59,994 nt of DNA from CAYRHJ01 sp964424105 (GCA_964424105.1 CAYRHJ010000017.1:1-59994); one strand, 5' to 3'. Positions 8,531 through 17,923 are shown, numbered from the stretch's first letter. Notes: a model not told the origin generated them from the sequence alone. Program-made: numbers and translations.

Positions 8531-9598
8531 ATGGAAATGAAGGTGAACGAATCGGCTGACGTTCGTTGCGCAGTTGCTGACGTGACGGGTGCGTTGCGTG
8601 CGGTTGCGTCCGGACGAGACTTGACCGAGGGAGAAGCGTTTGCCATGGCCAATGCCATCATGACGCAGCAGGTTTCCGATGCGCAGATCGCCGGCCTGTT
8701 GATGGCGCTGCGAACCAAGGGCGAAAGCGACAGGGAGATTTTGGGTTTTGCACGGGCCATGCGGAATCACGCGGTTCCCATTCCGTTGAAAGACAATCGC
8801 GTGCTGGATACCTGCGGGACGGGCGGTGACGGATTGGGCACGTTCAACGTTTCCACGGTTGTTGGGTTTGTCGCAGCCGGCGCGGGTTGCAAGGTGGCGA
8901 AGCATGGGAACCGGTCGTCGTCGGGCCGTTGCGGCAGCGCGGAGGTGTTGGGAGCGTTGGGCGTTGAAACGGAGATGTCACCGGAGCAAACGGCGCGATG
9001 CATCGAGGAAATCGGCGTCGGATTTCTATTTGCGCCGCAATATCATCAGGCGACCCGACACGCGGCCCGCGTTCGCCGTGAACTGGGCGTGCGGACGATA
9101 TTCAACATCCTGGGTCCGCTGACGCATCCCGGCGGGGCTGCGTTTCAATTGATGGGTGTATTCGATGGGTCGTTAACGGAGGTTCTGGCCGGCGTGCTTC
9201 GTGACCTGGGTTCGGCGCGATGCATGGTCGTTCACGGTCGAGACGGACTTGATGAAATTACGCTGACCGATGCCAGCGTGATCAGCGAGTGGGACGGCGA
9301 GTCGATTCGCACTTTTGACATTCGTCCGGAAGATTTCGGATTGGGTCGTGCTCGAATGGAAGATTTGTGCGGTGGCGATGCCGGTACGAACGCCGCTACG
9401 GCGCGATCGGTGTTGTCCGGCCGGAAGGGGCCGGCGAGGGACGTGGTGCTGCTGAATAGTGCAGCGGCGATTTACGTGTGCGGTCAAGCCGGGTCCATGG
9501 CTGCGGGTCTGAAGCTGGCTGCGGAGTCTATCGATTCCGGGGCTGCGTTGGATAAACTGGAACGGTTGCGAGCCGCGAGAACGGACGGGCGCGAGTGA
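8531..9598 (+). CDS. trpD: Anthranilate phosphoribosyltransferase
   Basis: Second step of tryptophan synthesis: transfers phosphoribose from PRPP to anthranilate. The 355 residues include the PRPP-binding signature CGTGGDGLGTFNVST and HGNRSSSGRCGSAEVLGALG, both diagnostic of TrpD. Length is normal for the family. It is the first structural gene after the attenuator. The start may be ATG 8531 or 8537; neither has a strong Shine-Dalgarno. The stop TGA (9596-9598) overlaps the GTG of trpC. Confidence 0.95.
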   Translation: MEMKVNESADVRCAVADVTGALRAVASGRDLTEGEAFAMANAIMTQQVSDAQIAGLLMALRTKGESDREILGFARAMRNHAVPIPLKDNRVLDTCGTGGDGLGTFNVSTVVGFVAAGAGCKVAKHGNRSSSGRCGSAEVLGALGVETEMSPEQTARCIEEIGVGFLFAPQYHQATRHAARVRRELGVRTIFNILGPLTHPGGAAFQLMGVFDGSLTEVLAGVLRDLGSARCMVVHGRDGLDEITLTDASVISEWDGESIRTFDIRPEDFGLGRARMEDLCGGDAGTNAATARSVLSGRKGPARDVVLLNSAAAIYVCGQAGSMAAGLKLAAESIDSGAALDKLERLRAARTDGRE

Positions 9599-10374
9599 CC
9601 GGGATATTGCGTCAGATATTGGACTGCAAGAAGGTCGAGGTCGCGAAGGCTCGGCGACGGGTGTCGTTGTCGGCGCTGTCCGATCGCGAGCCTGTCGTAG
9701 GGCGCGATTTTCGCGCGGCTGTGGCACGCCCCGGCATGTCGCTCATCGCGGAGATCAAGCGAAAATCACCGTCGGCCGGCGTGCTGCGAGAAGACGTTCA
9801 GGCTGCGGAGTTAGCGGTTACGTATGAAGTCAACGGGGCGGGGGCGTTGTCCGTGTTGACTGATGAAGTTTTTTTCGGTGGGAGCACGGAGGACCTTTCG
9901 CAGGCCAAGATGGCGACGACGCTGCCCGTGCTTCGGAAGGAATTCATCGTTGACGAATATCAGATTCATGAATCGCGAGCCATCGGGGCCGATGCGGTTT
10001 TGTTGATCGTCCGGGTGCTGAGTCAGGCCCAGCTTGCGGAATATCTGGCATTGGCGACGGAACTGGGGCTGGCGGCGCTCGTGGAGGTTCATTCGGAACG
10101 TGAATTGGAGGGGGCCATCGCAGCCGGGACGTCGATGGTCGGGGTGAACAATCGCGATCTGGATTCGCTGAAGACGGACGTGACGACGTCACTGCGGGTG
10201 CGGCGACATGTTCCGGATCATTGTGTGACCGTGGCCGAAAGTGGATTGCATGGGCGCGACGACATTGTAGCCATGGAGGCGGCCGGATTCGACGCCGTGT
10301 TGGTTGGTGAGGTGCTGCTTCGGGCGGCGGATCCGGGACGGATGGTCGCGGAGCTATTGGGCCAAGTTGCATGA
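9595..10374 (+). CDS. trpC: Indole-3-glycerol-phosphate synthase
   Basis: Ring-closing step from CdRP to indole-3-glycerol phosphate, (beta/alpha)8 barrel. The 259 residues carry SLIAEIKRKSPSAG near residue 43 (catalytic Lys/Ser region), VLRKEFIVDEYQI, VGVNNRDL and AESGLHGRDD, all family landmarks. It is monofunctional: there is no fused PRAI (TrpF) domain, and trpF is not in the window. It starts at GTG 9595, overlapping the trpD stop by 4 bp, so translational coupling is likely. Confidence 0.95.
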   Translation: MTGILRQILDCKKVEVAKARRRVSLSALSDREPVVGRDFRAAVARPGMSLIAEIKRKSPSAGVLREDVQAAELAVTYEVNGAGALSVLTDEVFFGGSTEDLSQAKMATTLPVLRKEFIVDEYQIHESRAIGADAVLLIVRVLSQAQLAEYLALATELGLAALVEVHSERELEGAIAAGTSMVGVNNRDLDSLKTDVTTSLRVRRHVPDHCVTVAESGLHGRDDIVAMEAAGFDAVLVGEVLLRAADPGRMVAELLGQVA

Positions 10375-11480
10375 CGACCTTGCATCAAGAGCGTGAACAT
10401 ATCGCCGGCTTGGATCGCCGCATCCTGGCGTTGGCCGCTGAACGGATGGAGGCTGCGCGAGCCATTGGTGAATACAAGAAGTCCGCGGGGCTGCCGTTGC
10501 GTGATTGGGAAATGGAAAAGCAGGTGTTGCTGCGGGCGGCTACGTTCGCCGAGGAGTTGGGCATATCATCGAATACGGCCCGGTCCTTGATGCGGACACT
10601 GATTTCCGAATCTCGCGCCCAACAGGAGCAGCGTCACTATTCGACATTTGAGGGTCGGGCCGAAACGGTTTTGGTCATCGGTGGGGCGGGAAAGATGGGC
10701 CGATGGTTCGAACGGTTTCTGTTGGATCAAGGGCATCGCGTTTTTGTGTTTGACCCGCGAGCGAAGGGGACGGATTCGTCGAGCGTGTCCTCGCTGTCGG
10801 AAGGTTTGTCCGCGTGTTCGGTGGCGATTGTGGCCGTGCCGCTGAGTCAAACCGCGGAGGTGATTGAAGAACTCGTCGAAGCGGAATACCGCGGCGTGAT
10901 CGTCGATATCGCCAGCCTTAAAAGTCCGTTGCGGTGTGCAATCGATCGTGCGCGTGACAAGGGGTTGGCTGTTACGAGCTTTCACCCCATGTTCGGTCCT
11001 GGTACACGGATGCTGTCTGATCACGTGGTGTGCATCTGCGATTGCGGTCACATCGAGGCGACGGCTGTCGCCCGCAAGTTTTTCGAAGCCACCGCGGTGA
11101 CGCTGGTGGAAATGACGCTGGAAGATCACGACCGAATGGTGACGTATGTGTTGGGACTATCGCATTTGGTGAACGTGCTCTTCGCCGACGTGTTGGCGCG
11201 GTCCGGGCTGGCTTCGCATGATCTGATCCGCATGGGGAGCACGACGTATCAATCGCAGATGACCACGGCGAGCGCCGTGATGCACGAGGATCCGTCGTTG
11301 TACCACGCGATCCAACGCGTGAATCCCCATTCCACCGACCTGTACGATTCCGTTTCGATCTCGTTGGATCAGATCCGCTTGGCGGTCAAGAGCGGCCAAG
11401 TTGACACGTTCGCGGCCATCATGAAACGAGCGTGCGAATGGAACGAAGGGACCACATTGGAAGGGCATGGGAGTGTCTGA
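10371..11480 (+). CDS. tyrA: Bifunctional chorismate mutase/prephenate dehydrogenase (T-protein)
   Basis: Makes prephenate from chorismate and oxidises it toward tyrosine. Residues 1-90 resemble an AroQ chorismate mutase helix bundle (LDRRILALAAERMEAARAIG, then YKKSAGLPLRD). Residues ~97-125 are a Rossmann NAD site (VLVIGGAGKMGRWFERFL). TSFHPMFGPGTRML is the prephenate dehydrogenase signature. The domain order matches the E. coli T-protein (369 residues against ~373). It is embedded in the trp operon, with its ATG overlapping the trpC stop and its end overlapping trpB by 14 bp. Tyrosine-branch synthesis would therefore fall under the tryptophan attenuator. Confidence 0.9.
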   Translation: MTTLHQEREHIAGLDRRILALAAERMEAARAIGEYKKSAGLPLRDWEMEKQVLLRAATFAEELGISSNTARSLMRTLISESRAQQEQRHYSTFEGRAETVLVIGGAGKMGRWFERFLLDQGHRVFVFDPRAKGTDSSSVSSLSEGLSACSVAIVAVPLSQTAEVIEELVEAEYRGVIVDIASLKSPLRCAIDRARDKGLAVTSFHPMFGPGTRMLSDHVVCICDCGHIEATAVARKFFEATAVTLVEMTLEDHDRMVTYVLGLSHLVNVLFADVLARSGLASHDLIRMGSTTYQSQMTTASAVMHEDPSLYHAIQRVNPHSTDLYDSVSISLDQIRLAVKSGQVDTFAAIMKRACEWNEGTTLEGHGSV

Positions 11481-12678
11481 CACGAAGACCCGCAAGACGT
11501 TTTCGACCCGCCCGGATGCGCGAGGCTATTATGGCGCGCACGGCGGGCGATTCGTGCCCGAGACGCTGATGCAGGCGCTCAGCGAGCTGGAATCGGCGTA
11601 CAACGCCATCCGCGGCGACGCCGGTTTTCAGCACACGCTACACGTCCTGCTTCGGGACTACGTGGGTCGGCCCACGCCGCTTTACGCGGCCCGCCGGTTG
11701 TCGCAACACGCCGGTGGCGCGAGTATCTATCTAAAAAGGGAGGACTTGGCCCACACCGGGGCACACAAGATCAACAACGCGGTGGGGCAGGCGCTGCTGG
11801 CCCAGCGGATGGGCAAGCGACGCATCATTGCCGAGACGGGCGCGGGTCAACATGGCGTCGCGACGGCTACGGCGTGTGCACTGTTGGGCATCCCCTGCGA
11901 GGTCTACATGGGCGCGGAGGACGTGCGGCGGCAGAACATGAACGTGTTGCGGATGGAATTGTTGGGCGCGAAAGTCTTGCCGGTGGAATCCGGCACGCGA
12001 ACGTTGAAAGACGCCATCAACGAGGCCATCCGCGATTGGGTCACGAACGTTGATTCCACGCACTACGTGATCGGTTCCGTCGTCGGTCCGCATCCCTATC
12101 CGTGGATGGTGGCGGAGTTTCAGTCCGTCATTGGCCGGGAAACCCGCGAGCAGATCATGCTTCACGAAGAAAGATTGCCTGAGGTCATCGTGGCCTGCGT
12201 CGGCGGCGGGTCGAACGCCATCGGGATGTTTCTGCCGTTCTTGAATGACGAGGTCGAGTTGATCGGCGTGGAGGGCGGGGGCTTGGGAATTCAGTCGTCG
12301 CGCCATGCAGCCAGTTTGGGCGCCGGGCGAATCGGCGTGCTGCACGGCGCCAGGAGCTATCTTCTGCAAGACGAGTGGGGCCAAGTCATGGGCACGCACT
12401 CCGTTTCCGCGGGATTGGATTATCCGGGTGTGGGACCGCAGCACAGCTTTTTGAAAGATGCCGGCCGAGTGCGATATACCAGCATTGAAGATCACGAGGC
12501 GGTGGACGCCGTCAAGCTATTGTCGAGGCGGGAGGGCATCATTCCCGCGCTGGAGAGCGCCCACGCCGTGGCGGAGGGCGTTCGTCGGGCCTCGCAATTG
12601 AATTCGCGACAGTGCGTGGTCATCAATCTATCCGGTCGCGGAGACAAGGACCTTGATATTATGAGGGGGCAGGTATGA
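11467..12678 (+). CDS. trpB: Tryptophan synthase beta chain
   Basis: PLP enzyme condensing indole and serine to tryptophan. The 403 residues include GAHGGRFVPETL, YLKREDLAHTGAHKINNA with the PLP lysine at 101, the ETGAGQHG segment and the phosphate-binding GGGSNA loop. This is the standard TrpB1 length and pattern, forming an alpha2beta2 complex with the next gene. The chosen ATG at 11467 lies inside the end of tyrA; the downstream stop overlaps the trpA ATG. Confidence 0.97.
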   Translation: MGVSDTKTRKTFSTRPDARGYYGAHGGRFVPETLMQALSELESAYNAIRGDAGFQHTLHVLLRDYVGRPTPLYAARRLSQHAGGASIYLKREDLAHTGAHKINNAVGQALLAQRMGKRRIIAETGAGQHGVATATACALLGIPCEVYMGAEDVRRQNMNVLRMELLGAKVLPVESGTRTLKDAINEAIRDWVTNVDSTHYVIGSVVGPHPYPWMVAEFQSVIGRETREQIMLHEERLPEVIVACVGGGSNAIGMFLPFLNDEVELIGVEGGGLGIQSSRHAASLGAGRIGVLHGARSYLLQDEWGQVMGTHSVSAGLDYPGVGPQHSFLKDAGRVRYTSIEDHEAVDAVKLLSRREGIIPALESAHAVAEGVRRASQLNSRQCVVINLSGRGDKDLDIMRGQV

Positions 12679-13454
12679 CGCTGCGTGCCACCTTCGATGC
12701 ACTGCGAGCCGGTGGTGAATTGGCGTTGATACCCTACGTCACGGCTGGGTTTCCCACGCTGGATGCGTCCTTGGATTCCGTGCGCGAATTAGCGGAGGCC
12801 GGGGCGGATATCATCGAGGTCGGCATCCCATTCAGTGATCCGGTGGCTGATGGACCTACGATCCAATACGCTTCGCAAGTCGCGTTGGACGGGGGGTTTC
12901 GTCTGCCTGATCTTCTGACGGCGTTGCAGGATGTGGACGTGACCCAGCCATTGGTGCTGATGTCGTATTTGAATCCGTTGATGGCGATGAACGGAGAGGA
13001 TGTTTTCGCTCGGATGGCGGCGGTGGGAATTCGCGGCTTGATTGTGCCGGATCTGCCTGTTGAGGAGGCGTCGGAGTGGTCGTCGCGTGCGAAGGCGAAT
13101 GCTATCGAGATGGTGTTTCTGGCGGCTCCGACGTCGGGGGAGTCGAGACTGCGGGCCATCGCAGAACAATCGACCGGGTTTGTTTATTTCGTCAGTGTTG
13201 CGGGTATCACGGGTGAGAGAGCGGAGTTGCCGGCGGGGCTGTGTGATCGTATCCGCCGGTTCAAGACGCTATCGGAAACGCCGGTAGCGGTGGGTTTCGG
13301 GATATCCCAGGCCGCACAGATTCGATCGTTGATGGCGGTGGCCGACGGCGTGGTGGTGGGCAGCCGGATCATTACCGCGATCCGACGGGGCGAAAACGTA
13401 GGTGAACTGATACGGGAATTGAAATCGGCGTGCAGGAGTGCTGAAACATGTTGA
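12675..13454 (+). CDS. trpA: Tryptophan synthase alpha chain
   Basis: Cleaves indole-3-glycerol phosphate and channels indole to TrpB. The 259 residues include EVGIPFSDPVADGP with catalytic Glu48 and Asp59 (equivalent to E. coli Glu49 and Asp60), MSYLNPL, IVPDLPVEE, and the phosphate-binding GFGIS and VVVGSRI. It starts at ATG 12675, overlapping the trpB stop by 4 bp, and its last 7 bp overlap the DAHP synthase start. Confidence 0.96.
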   Translation: MTLRATFDALRAGGELALIPYVTAGFPTLDASLDSVRELAEAGADIIEVGIPFSDPVADGPTIQYASQVALDGGFRLPDLLTALQDVDVTQPLVLMSYLNPLMAMNGEDVFARMAAVGIRGLIVPDLPVEEASEWSSRAKANAIEMVFLAAPTSGESRLRAIAEQSTGFVYFVSVAGITGERAELPAGLCDRIRRFKTLSETPVAVGFGISQAAQIRSLMAVADGVVVGSRIITAIRRGENVGELIRELKSACRSAETC

Positions 13455-14473
13455 TCGTGATGAAGACCCATGCAAGCGACGAGGACGTGTCGCGCGTTTG
13501 CGATTCCGTTCGTGCCATGGGGTTGACACCCCATCCCATCCCCGGGCAGCATCGTGTCGCCATCGGCATCACCGGCAACCTGGGGCCGGTGGACCCCAAC
13601 CGCATCTCCATGCTGCCGGGCGTGGTTGAAATCATACAGGTGACCAAGCCCTACAAGTTGACGGGGCGGGAAATGCAGCCGGATGACACGGTGGTGCGCG
13701 TTGACGGCGTGGCCATCGGCGGCGGCGACATGGTGGTGATGGCTGGTCCCTGTTCCGTGGAAACAGCGGAGCAGACGCTTCAAACGGCGCGATATCTCCA
13801 GACGCATGGCGCGCAGATGCTTCGCGGCGGCGCCTACAAGCCGCGAACCTCGCCGTACGCGTTTCAAGGATTGGGGGTTGACGGGCTTCGTATTTTGAAG
13901 GAGGCCAAGGAGCAAACCGGACTGCCCGTCGTGTCGGAGGTGGTTGACGTGGAGTCGTTCGATCAGGTCGAGCGCTACGTCGACATGATTCAGATCGGGG
14001 CGCGGAACATGCAGAATTATTCGCTGCTGCGTCGGGCGGGACAGTCGCGAAAACCGGTGTTGCTGAAACGGTCGATGTCCGCAACGCTGAAGGAATTTCT
14101 ACTGGCGGCTGAATATGTTTTGAGCGAAGGCAATCGAAACGTGGTTTTGTGCGAACGGGGCATTCGAACGTTCAGCGATTTCACGCGTTTCACGTTGGAC
14201 TTGAGCATCGTCCCGGAGTTGAAGCGGATATCGCATCTGCCCGTCATCGTCGATCCTAGTCACGCAGCCGGTCGGCGAGAACTGGTCAACCCCCTGGCCC
14301 GGGCGGCCATCGCGGTCGGCGCGGACGGAATCATGGTGGAGGTGCATCCCGATCCGTCGGCTGCGCTTTCGGACGGACCGCAAGCCTTAACTTTTGAAAT
14401 GTTCGAAATCCTGATGGAGGATGTTCAGAACATCGCGACAGCCGTTCGAGGAGCGGCCCGAGCGTATCCATGA
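13448..14473 (+). CDS. aroF: 3-deoxy-7-phosphoheptulonate (DAHP) synthase with N-terminal FL/ACT-like domain
   Basis: First committed step of the shikimate pathway: PEP plus erythrose-4-phosphate. The 341 residues are of the AroA-I-beta (Thermotoga/Bacillus-like) type. Residues 1-68 form a ferredoxin-like regulatory domain (MLIVMKTHASDEDV...), then comes the barrel with MAGPCSVET, GGAYKPRTSPYAFQG, IGARNMQN, LLKRSM and IVDPSHAAGRR. In this type the N-terminal domain binds Tyr or Phe for feedback inhibition. It is coupled between trpA and trpE, so chorismate supply and Trp synthesis are transcribed together. Confidence 0.94.
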   Translation: MLIVMKTHASDEDVSRVCDSVRAMGLTPHPIPGQHRVAIGITGNLGPVDPNRISMLPGVVEIIQVTKPYKLTGREMQPDDTVVRVDGVAIGGGDMVVMAGPCSVETAEQTLQTARYLQTHGAQMLRGGAYKPRTSPYAFQGLGVDGLRILKEAKEQTGLPVVSEVVDVESFDQVERYVDMIQIGARNMQNYSLLRRAGQSRKPVLLKRSMSATLKEFLLAAEYVLSEGNRNVVLCERGIRTFSDFTRFTLDLSIVPELKRISHLPVIVDPSHAAGRRELVNPLARAAIAVGADGIMVEVHPDPSAALSDGPQALTFEMFEILMEDVQNIATAVRGAARAYP

Positions 14474-15906
14474 CCCTACCCGCGATTGATGGGAACGTCT
14501 TTCATCGGCGCGTGTTGGCGAATGTAGCTCCCTTGCATGTTTTCAGGCGACTATACGCTGGGGATGCGCATGCCTTTTTATACGAATCGTTGGAAGGCAG
14601 GGGCACGAGCGGGCAATATTCATTCCTTGGCGGAAAGCCTACTTTCATTTTCAAGAGTACAGGCCGGCGTATCGAGTCCGGCCCGGTCGATCGTCTGACC
14701 GTGACGGAAGGTGATCCGATCGTTGGGCTACGTTCGTGCCTTCAATCGCAGCGCGACGCGCCTCCTATCGCGACGTTTCCCGGCGGGGCGGTCGGCTATT
14801 TTTCCTATGACACGGTCCGATTTTTCGAATCGCTCCCCGACGGCAACGTGGCTGACCCCGCCCACCCCGATGCGTACTTCCTGTTTCCAGGCGAGATCAT
14901 CATCGTTGATCATCTGCATGAAGTGGCCCACATACTGCTATACGGCCAACACGATTCGAGCCGGCGGGCCGACGCCATCGCCGAGATCATCGCCGAAAGT
15001 GAAAAAGTCGCATGCGGAAACGATCGTGATCAGGGCGACGTTCCGTCTGCACACCCAGCCGAATCACCCGTTCCCCTGCGCCCCAACATGACTCGGCAGC
15101 AATTCATGGCCGCTGTGATGGCCGCGAAAGATTACATCGCCGCGGGTGACGTTTTTCAAGTCGTGCTATCGCAGAGGTTCGAATTCCCCGTCACTATGAA
15201 GCCGATTCATTTGTATAATTCCCTTCGCACAACGAACCCGTCCCCATACATGTATTTCTTGCAGCTTGACGGTCTGAACGTCCTGGGTTCATCGCCGGAG
15301 GTATTGGTCAAGCTCAATGGGCGTCGCGTCGTCTCCCGACCGCTGGCGGGGACGCGGCGCCGCGGAAAAACCGCAGAGGAAGATCAGAACCTGGCCCATG
15401 AATTGCGGAATGACGAGAAGGAGCGGGCTGAGCACGTCATGCTGGTTGACCTGGCCCGAAACGACATCGGTCGCGTGTGCATGCCGGGAAGCGTGAAGGT
15501 CACTCGCCTGCTGGACATCGAACGCTATGCGCAGGTGATGCACCTGGTGTCCGACGTGGAGGGCCGCCTGCGAGACGAACGCGACGCGTTTGACTTGTTG
15601 GCTGCTACTTTTCCCGCGGGGACGGTTTCCGGTGCGCCGAAGATTCGGGCCATGGAAATCATCGATGAATTGGAGACGTGTCGCCGTGGGATTTACGCCG
15701 GCGCCATCGGGTACATCAGCTATCTCGGTGACATGGACATGTGCATCGCCATTCGCACGGTCATCATGGACCGAGATCGCGGGTTCATTCAAGCGGGGGC
15801 GGGCATCGTGGCCGACTCCGACCCGCAAAAGGAATACGAAGAGACCATGAACAAGGCGGGCGGTTTGTTCCAAGCCGTGCAACGTGCCATGACAAACCAA
15901 GATTGA
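14470..15906 (+). CDS. trpE: Anthranilate synthase component I
   Basis: Converts chorismate to anthranilate using ammonia from a TrpG glutaminase. The 478 residues hold the chorismate-binding family signatures RPLAGTRRRGKT, ELRNDEKERAEHVMLVDLARND, FPAGTVSGAPKIRAM, and a C-terminal GAGIVADSDPQKEYEE. PabB is a close relative, but linkage to trpDCBA favours TrpE. No trpG lies in the operon or elsewhere in the window, so the amidotransferase must be encoded elsewhere or shared with PabA. The ATG overlaps the aroF stop (ATGA). I see no clear hairpin terminator after the stop. Confidence 0.93.
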   Translation: MTLPAIDGNVFHRRVLANVAPLHVFRRLYAGDAHAFLYESLEGRGTSGQYSFLGGKPTFIFKSTGRRIESGPVDRLTVTEGDPIVGLRSCLQSQRDAPPIATFPGGAVGYFSYDTVRFFESLPDGNVADPAHPDAYFLFPGEIIIVDHLHEVAHILLYGQHDSSRRADAIAEIIAESEKVACGNDRDQGDVPSAHPAESPVPLRPNMTRQQFMAAVMAAKDYIAAGDVFQVVLSQRFEFPVTMKPIHLYNSLRTTNPSPYMYFLQLDGLNVLGSSPEVLVKLNGRRVVSRPLAGTRRRGKTAEEDQNLAHELRNDEKERAEHVMLVDLARNDIGRVCMPGSVKVTRLLDIERYAQVMHLVSDVEGRLRDERDAFDLLAATFPAGTVSGAPKIRAMEIIDELETCRRGIYAGAIGYISYLGDMDMCIAIRTVIMDRDRGFIQAGAGIVADSDPQKEYEETMNKAGGLFQAVQRAMTNQD

Positions 15907-16384
15907 ACCGTAGCCGGCCCGTGTCATTTACAGTCGCGAATGGACAGTCTAACTGGAACGTACGAAATCACGCTGTCGCGAGCACCGGCCCGGCAAGTGC
16001 CACATCAGTCGCAGTTCGCGAAGTAGAATCTGTTGCACTTCAAAAAGGAATTGTGAGACACGCTCGCCGGTCCGGCATGGATGTGACATTCCCGAATTTC
16101 CCCGCGAAATCAGATGAACAAATCTTGTTCGAGGCACAAATTTGAAATAATTTTGTCGTGCGAACGTTTAGACCACGGTGTGCCGTTGAAAATAGGTACG
16201 AATTTGCTCGATTATGTCGTTTGGGCTGGTTAAGATGGTTGAGATTGTTTGGTCAGGGTCTGTCGTGGGCAAACGACATACCCGCCGAGGTCTTGCCTAC
16301 GTCGTTTCAACTGGTTCACACGCGTATTCCCGACCATGACGGGAGCTGAGATTTCCGAGACAAATTTCGCAGGGAGGATGTTTC
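15907..16384. other. Intergenic region with long inverted repeat before the DUF1800 cluster
   Basis: This 478-bp gap is locally more AT-rich than its flanks (for example 16140-16160). It contains a perfect 10-bp inverted repeat ATGTCGTTTG (16214-16223) / CAAACGACAT (16270-16279) with a 46-nt spacer, plus a partial third copy (ACGTCGTTTC) near 16300. It could be an operator or a long hairpin. No gene is supported. Confidence 0.5.
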
Positions 16385-17923
16385 ATGCTGGACACGATGG
16401 ACGAAAGGATGAACGCAACCGCGCTTTCACGTCGTGCGTTCCTGGGCGTCGGTGTGGCTGGGGCGGCGGTCGGTACGGCGGTTCAAAATCTTTGGGCACA
16501 GGATTTGAATCTGCGTCGCCGCGCGCTGACCCGTACGCTGCGACCGGCGACGCGGAAACAGCCCATCGATCCAACGCTGTTGGCCTTGGTCAATCGCGTC
16601 ACCATGGGTTTTAACCAAGCCACGTACGACGAGGCGGAGTCGTTGGGTTACATGGCCTTCCTCGAACAGCAACTGGATCCCGATTCCATCGACGATACGG
16701 ATTGGGAGACCCGTCTGGCCGCCCTCGGTTACGACACGCTGACCATGACGTCGCAGCAGATTTACAACACCTACGCAGAAATGCAGGGGGTTCCCGTGCA
16801 GCATCTGGTGCGGGCTTCGCTGTTGCGCGGCGTCTATTCCAAGAAACAGCTTTTAGAGCGCATGGTGGAGTTCTGGACGGACCATTTCAACATCAACATT
16901 CAGGACGGGCAGTGTCGTCGCCTCAAGACGGCCGACGATCGCGACGTCATTCGCCAACATGCCCTGGGAAATTTCCCCGATCTGCTGGAAGCGTCCGCCA
17001 CAAGCGGTTGCATGCTTTTCTATCTCGACAATTACACCAACATCGTCGGGCTTGCGCAGGAGAATTACGCCCGCGAGCTGATGGAGTTGCACACCCTGGG
17101 TGTCGGCGGTGGCTACACGCAGGCGGATGTCGAGGAGGTCGCCCGCTGCCTCACCGGCTGGACGTTCTGGGGTGTAGCCTCGGGCATCTTCGGCGATTTC
17201 CGCTATCGGGACAATCTGCACGACCAGGGTGAAAAAACCGTTCTCGGAAACGTCATCGCACCCAACGGTGGTGTCAATGACGGCTACGATGTGATCGACA
17301 TCCTGGCTTATCATCCCAGCACGGCGCGTTTTATTTCACATAAACTTTGCGAGCGGTTCCTTGGTTACGATCCGCCGGAAGACATCGTGGAAAGCACCAA
17401 GGCCACGTACCTCGCGACCGGCGGTGACATCAAGGAGATGCTCCGGGTCATTCTGCATCCCACGTCGCTGACCTATTTAGCGACGCCGAAATTCAAACGC
17501 CCCGTCCACCTGATGACCTCTCTTTTGCGGGCGACCCAAGCCAACGTGTTGCAGCCCAGGTATATCGATGACCAGGTGGGATTGATGGGCCAGCGACCGT
17601 TTCATTGGGACCCGCCGGACGGATATCCGGATTCCCTGGAAACTTGGAGCGCGTCCCTGCTCATCCGCTGGCAATTCGCGTCGAGCGTGCTGGCATCGAC
17701 GCAAAGCGTCGGCATCGATGTGGTGGGATTGCTCGCGTCCCAAGGCGGAAACGTTCCCGGACAACAGGCTCAAGCCATCAATCAGATTTTGACCGGCGGC
17801 ACGATGTCGAACGAGGAAGTCAATCTGTTGCAGTCGTTTTTCGACGAATGGTCTTCGTTGGATGGTGTCAATCGGGAAGGGTTGGCCTTGGCGGCAGCGA
17901 TGCCGGGATTTCAATGGTATTGA
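16385..17923 (+). CDS. DUF1800 family exported protein, paralogue 1
   Basis: 512 residues starting at ATG 16385, with GGGAGG about 8 nt upstream. The N-terminus has a twin-arginine-type signal (SRRAFLGVGVAGAAVG). The body carries DUF1800 landmarks: ALVNRVTMGF, AESLGYMAFLEQQLDP, RMVEFWTDHFNI, NYARELMELHTLGV, TQADVEEVARCLTGWTF and HKLCERFLGY. DUF1800 has no settled biochemical function; members usually sit beside DUF1501 genes, as here. The paralogue follows 65 bp later, and the two share long identical segments, so they arose by tandem duplication. Confidence 0.9.
   Translation: MLDTMDERMNATALSRRAFLGVGVAGAAVGTAVQNLWAQDLNLRRRALTRTLRPATRKQPIDPTLLALVNRVTMGFNQATYDEAESLGYMAFLEQQLDPDSIDDTDWETRLAALGYDTLTMTSQQIYNTYAEMQGVPVQHLVRASLLRGVYSKKQLLERMVEFWTDHFNINIQDGQCRRLKTADDRDVIRQHALGNFPDLLEASATSGCMLFYLDNYTNIVGLAQENYARELMELHTLGVGGGYTQADVEEVARCLTGWTFWGVASGIFGDFRYRDNLHDQGEKTVLGNVIAPNGGVNDGYDVIDILAYHPSTARFISHKLCERFLGYDPPEDIVESTKATYLATGGDIKEMLRVILHPTSLTYLATPKFKRPVHLMTSLLRATQANVLQPRYIDDQVGLMGQRPFHWDPPDGYPDSLETWSASLLIRWQFASSVLASTQSVGIDVVGLLASQGGNVPGQQAQAINQILTGGTMSNEEVNLLQSFFDEWSSLDGVNREGLALAAAMPGFQWY

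Noticed and set aside
15907..16384. tRNA or small RNA gene in the gap after trpE
   Set aside because: I could not find a cloverleaf, T-arm GTTCGA context with matching stems, or a terminator. A tRNAscan or covariance search would settle it.
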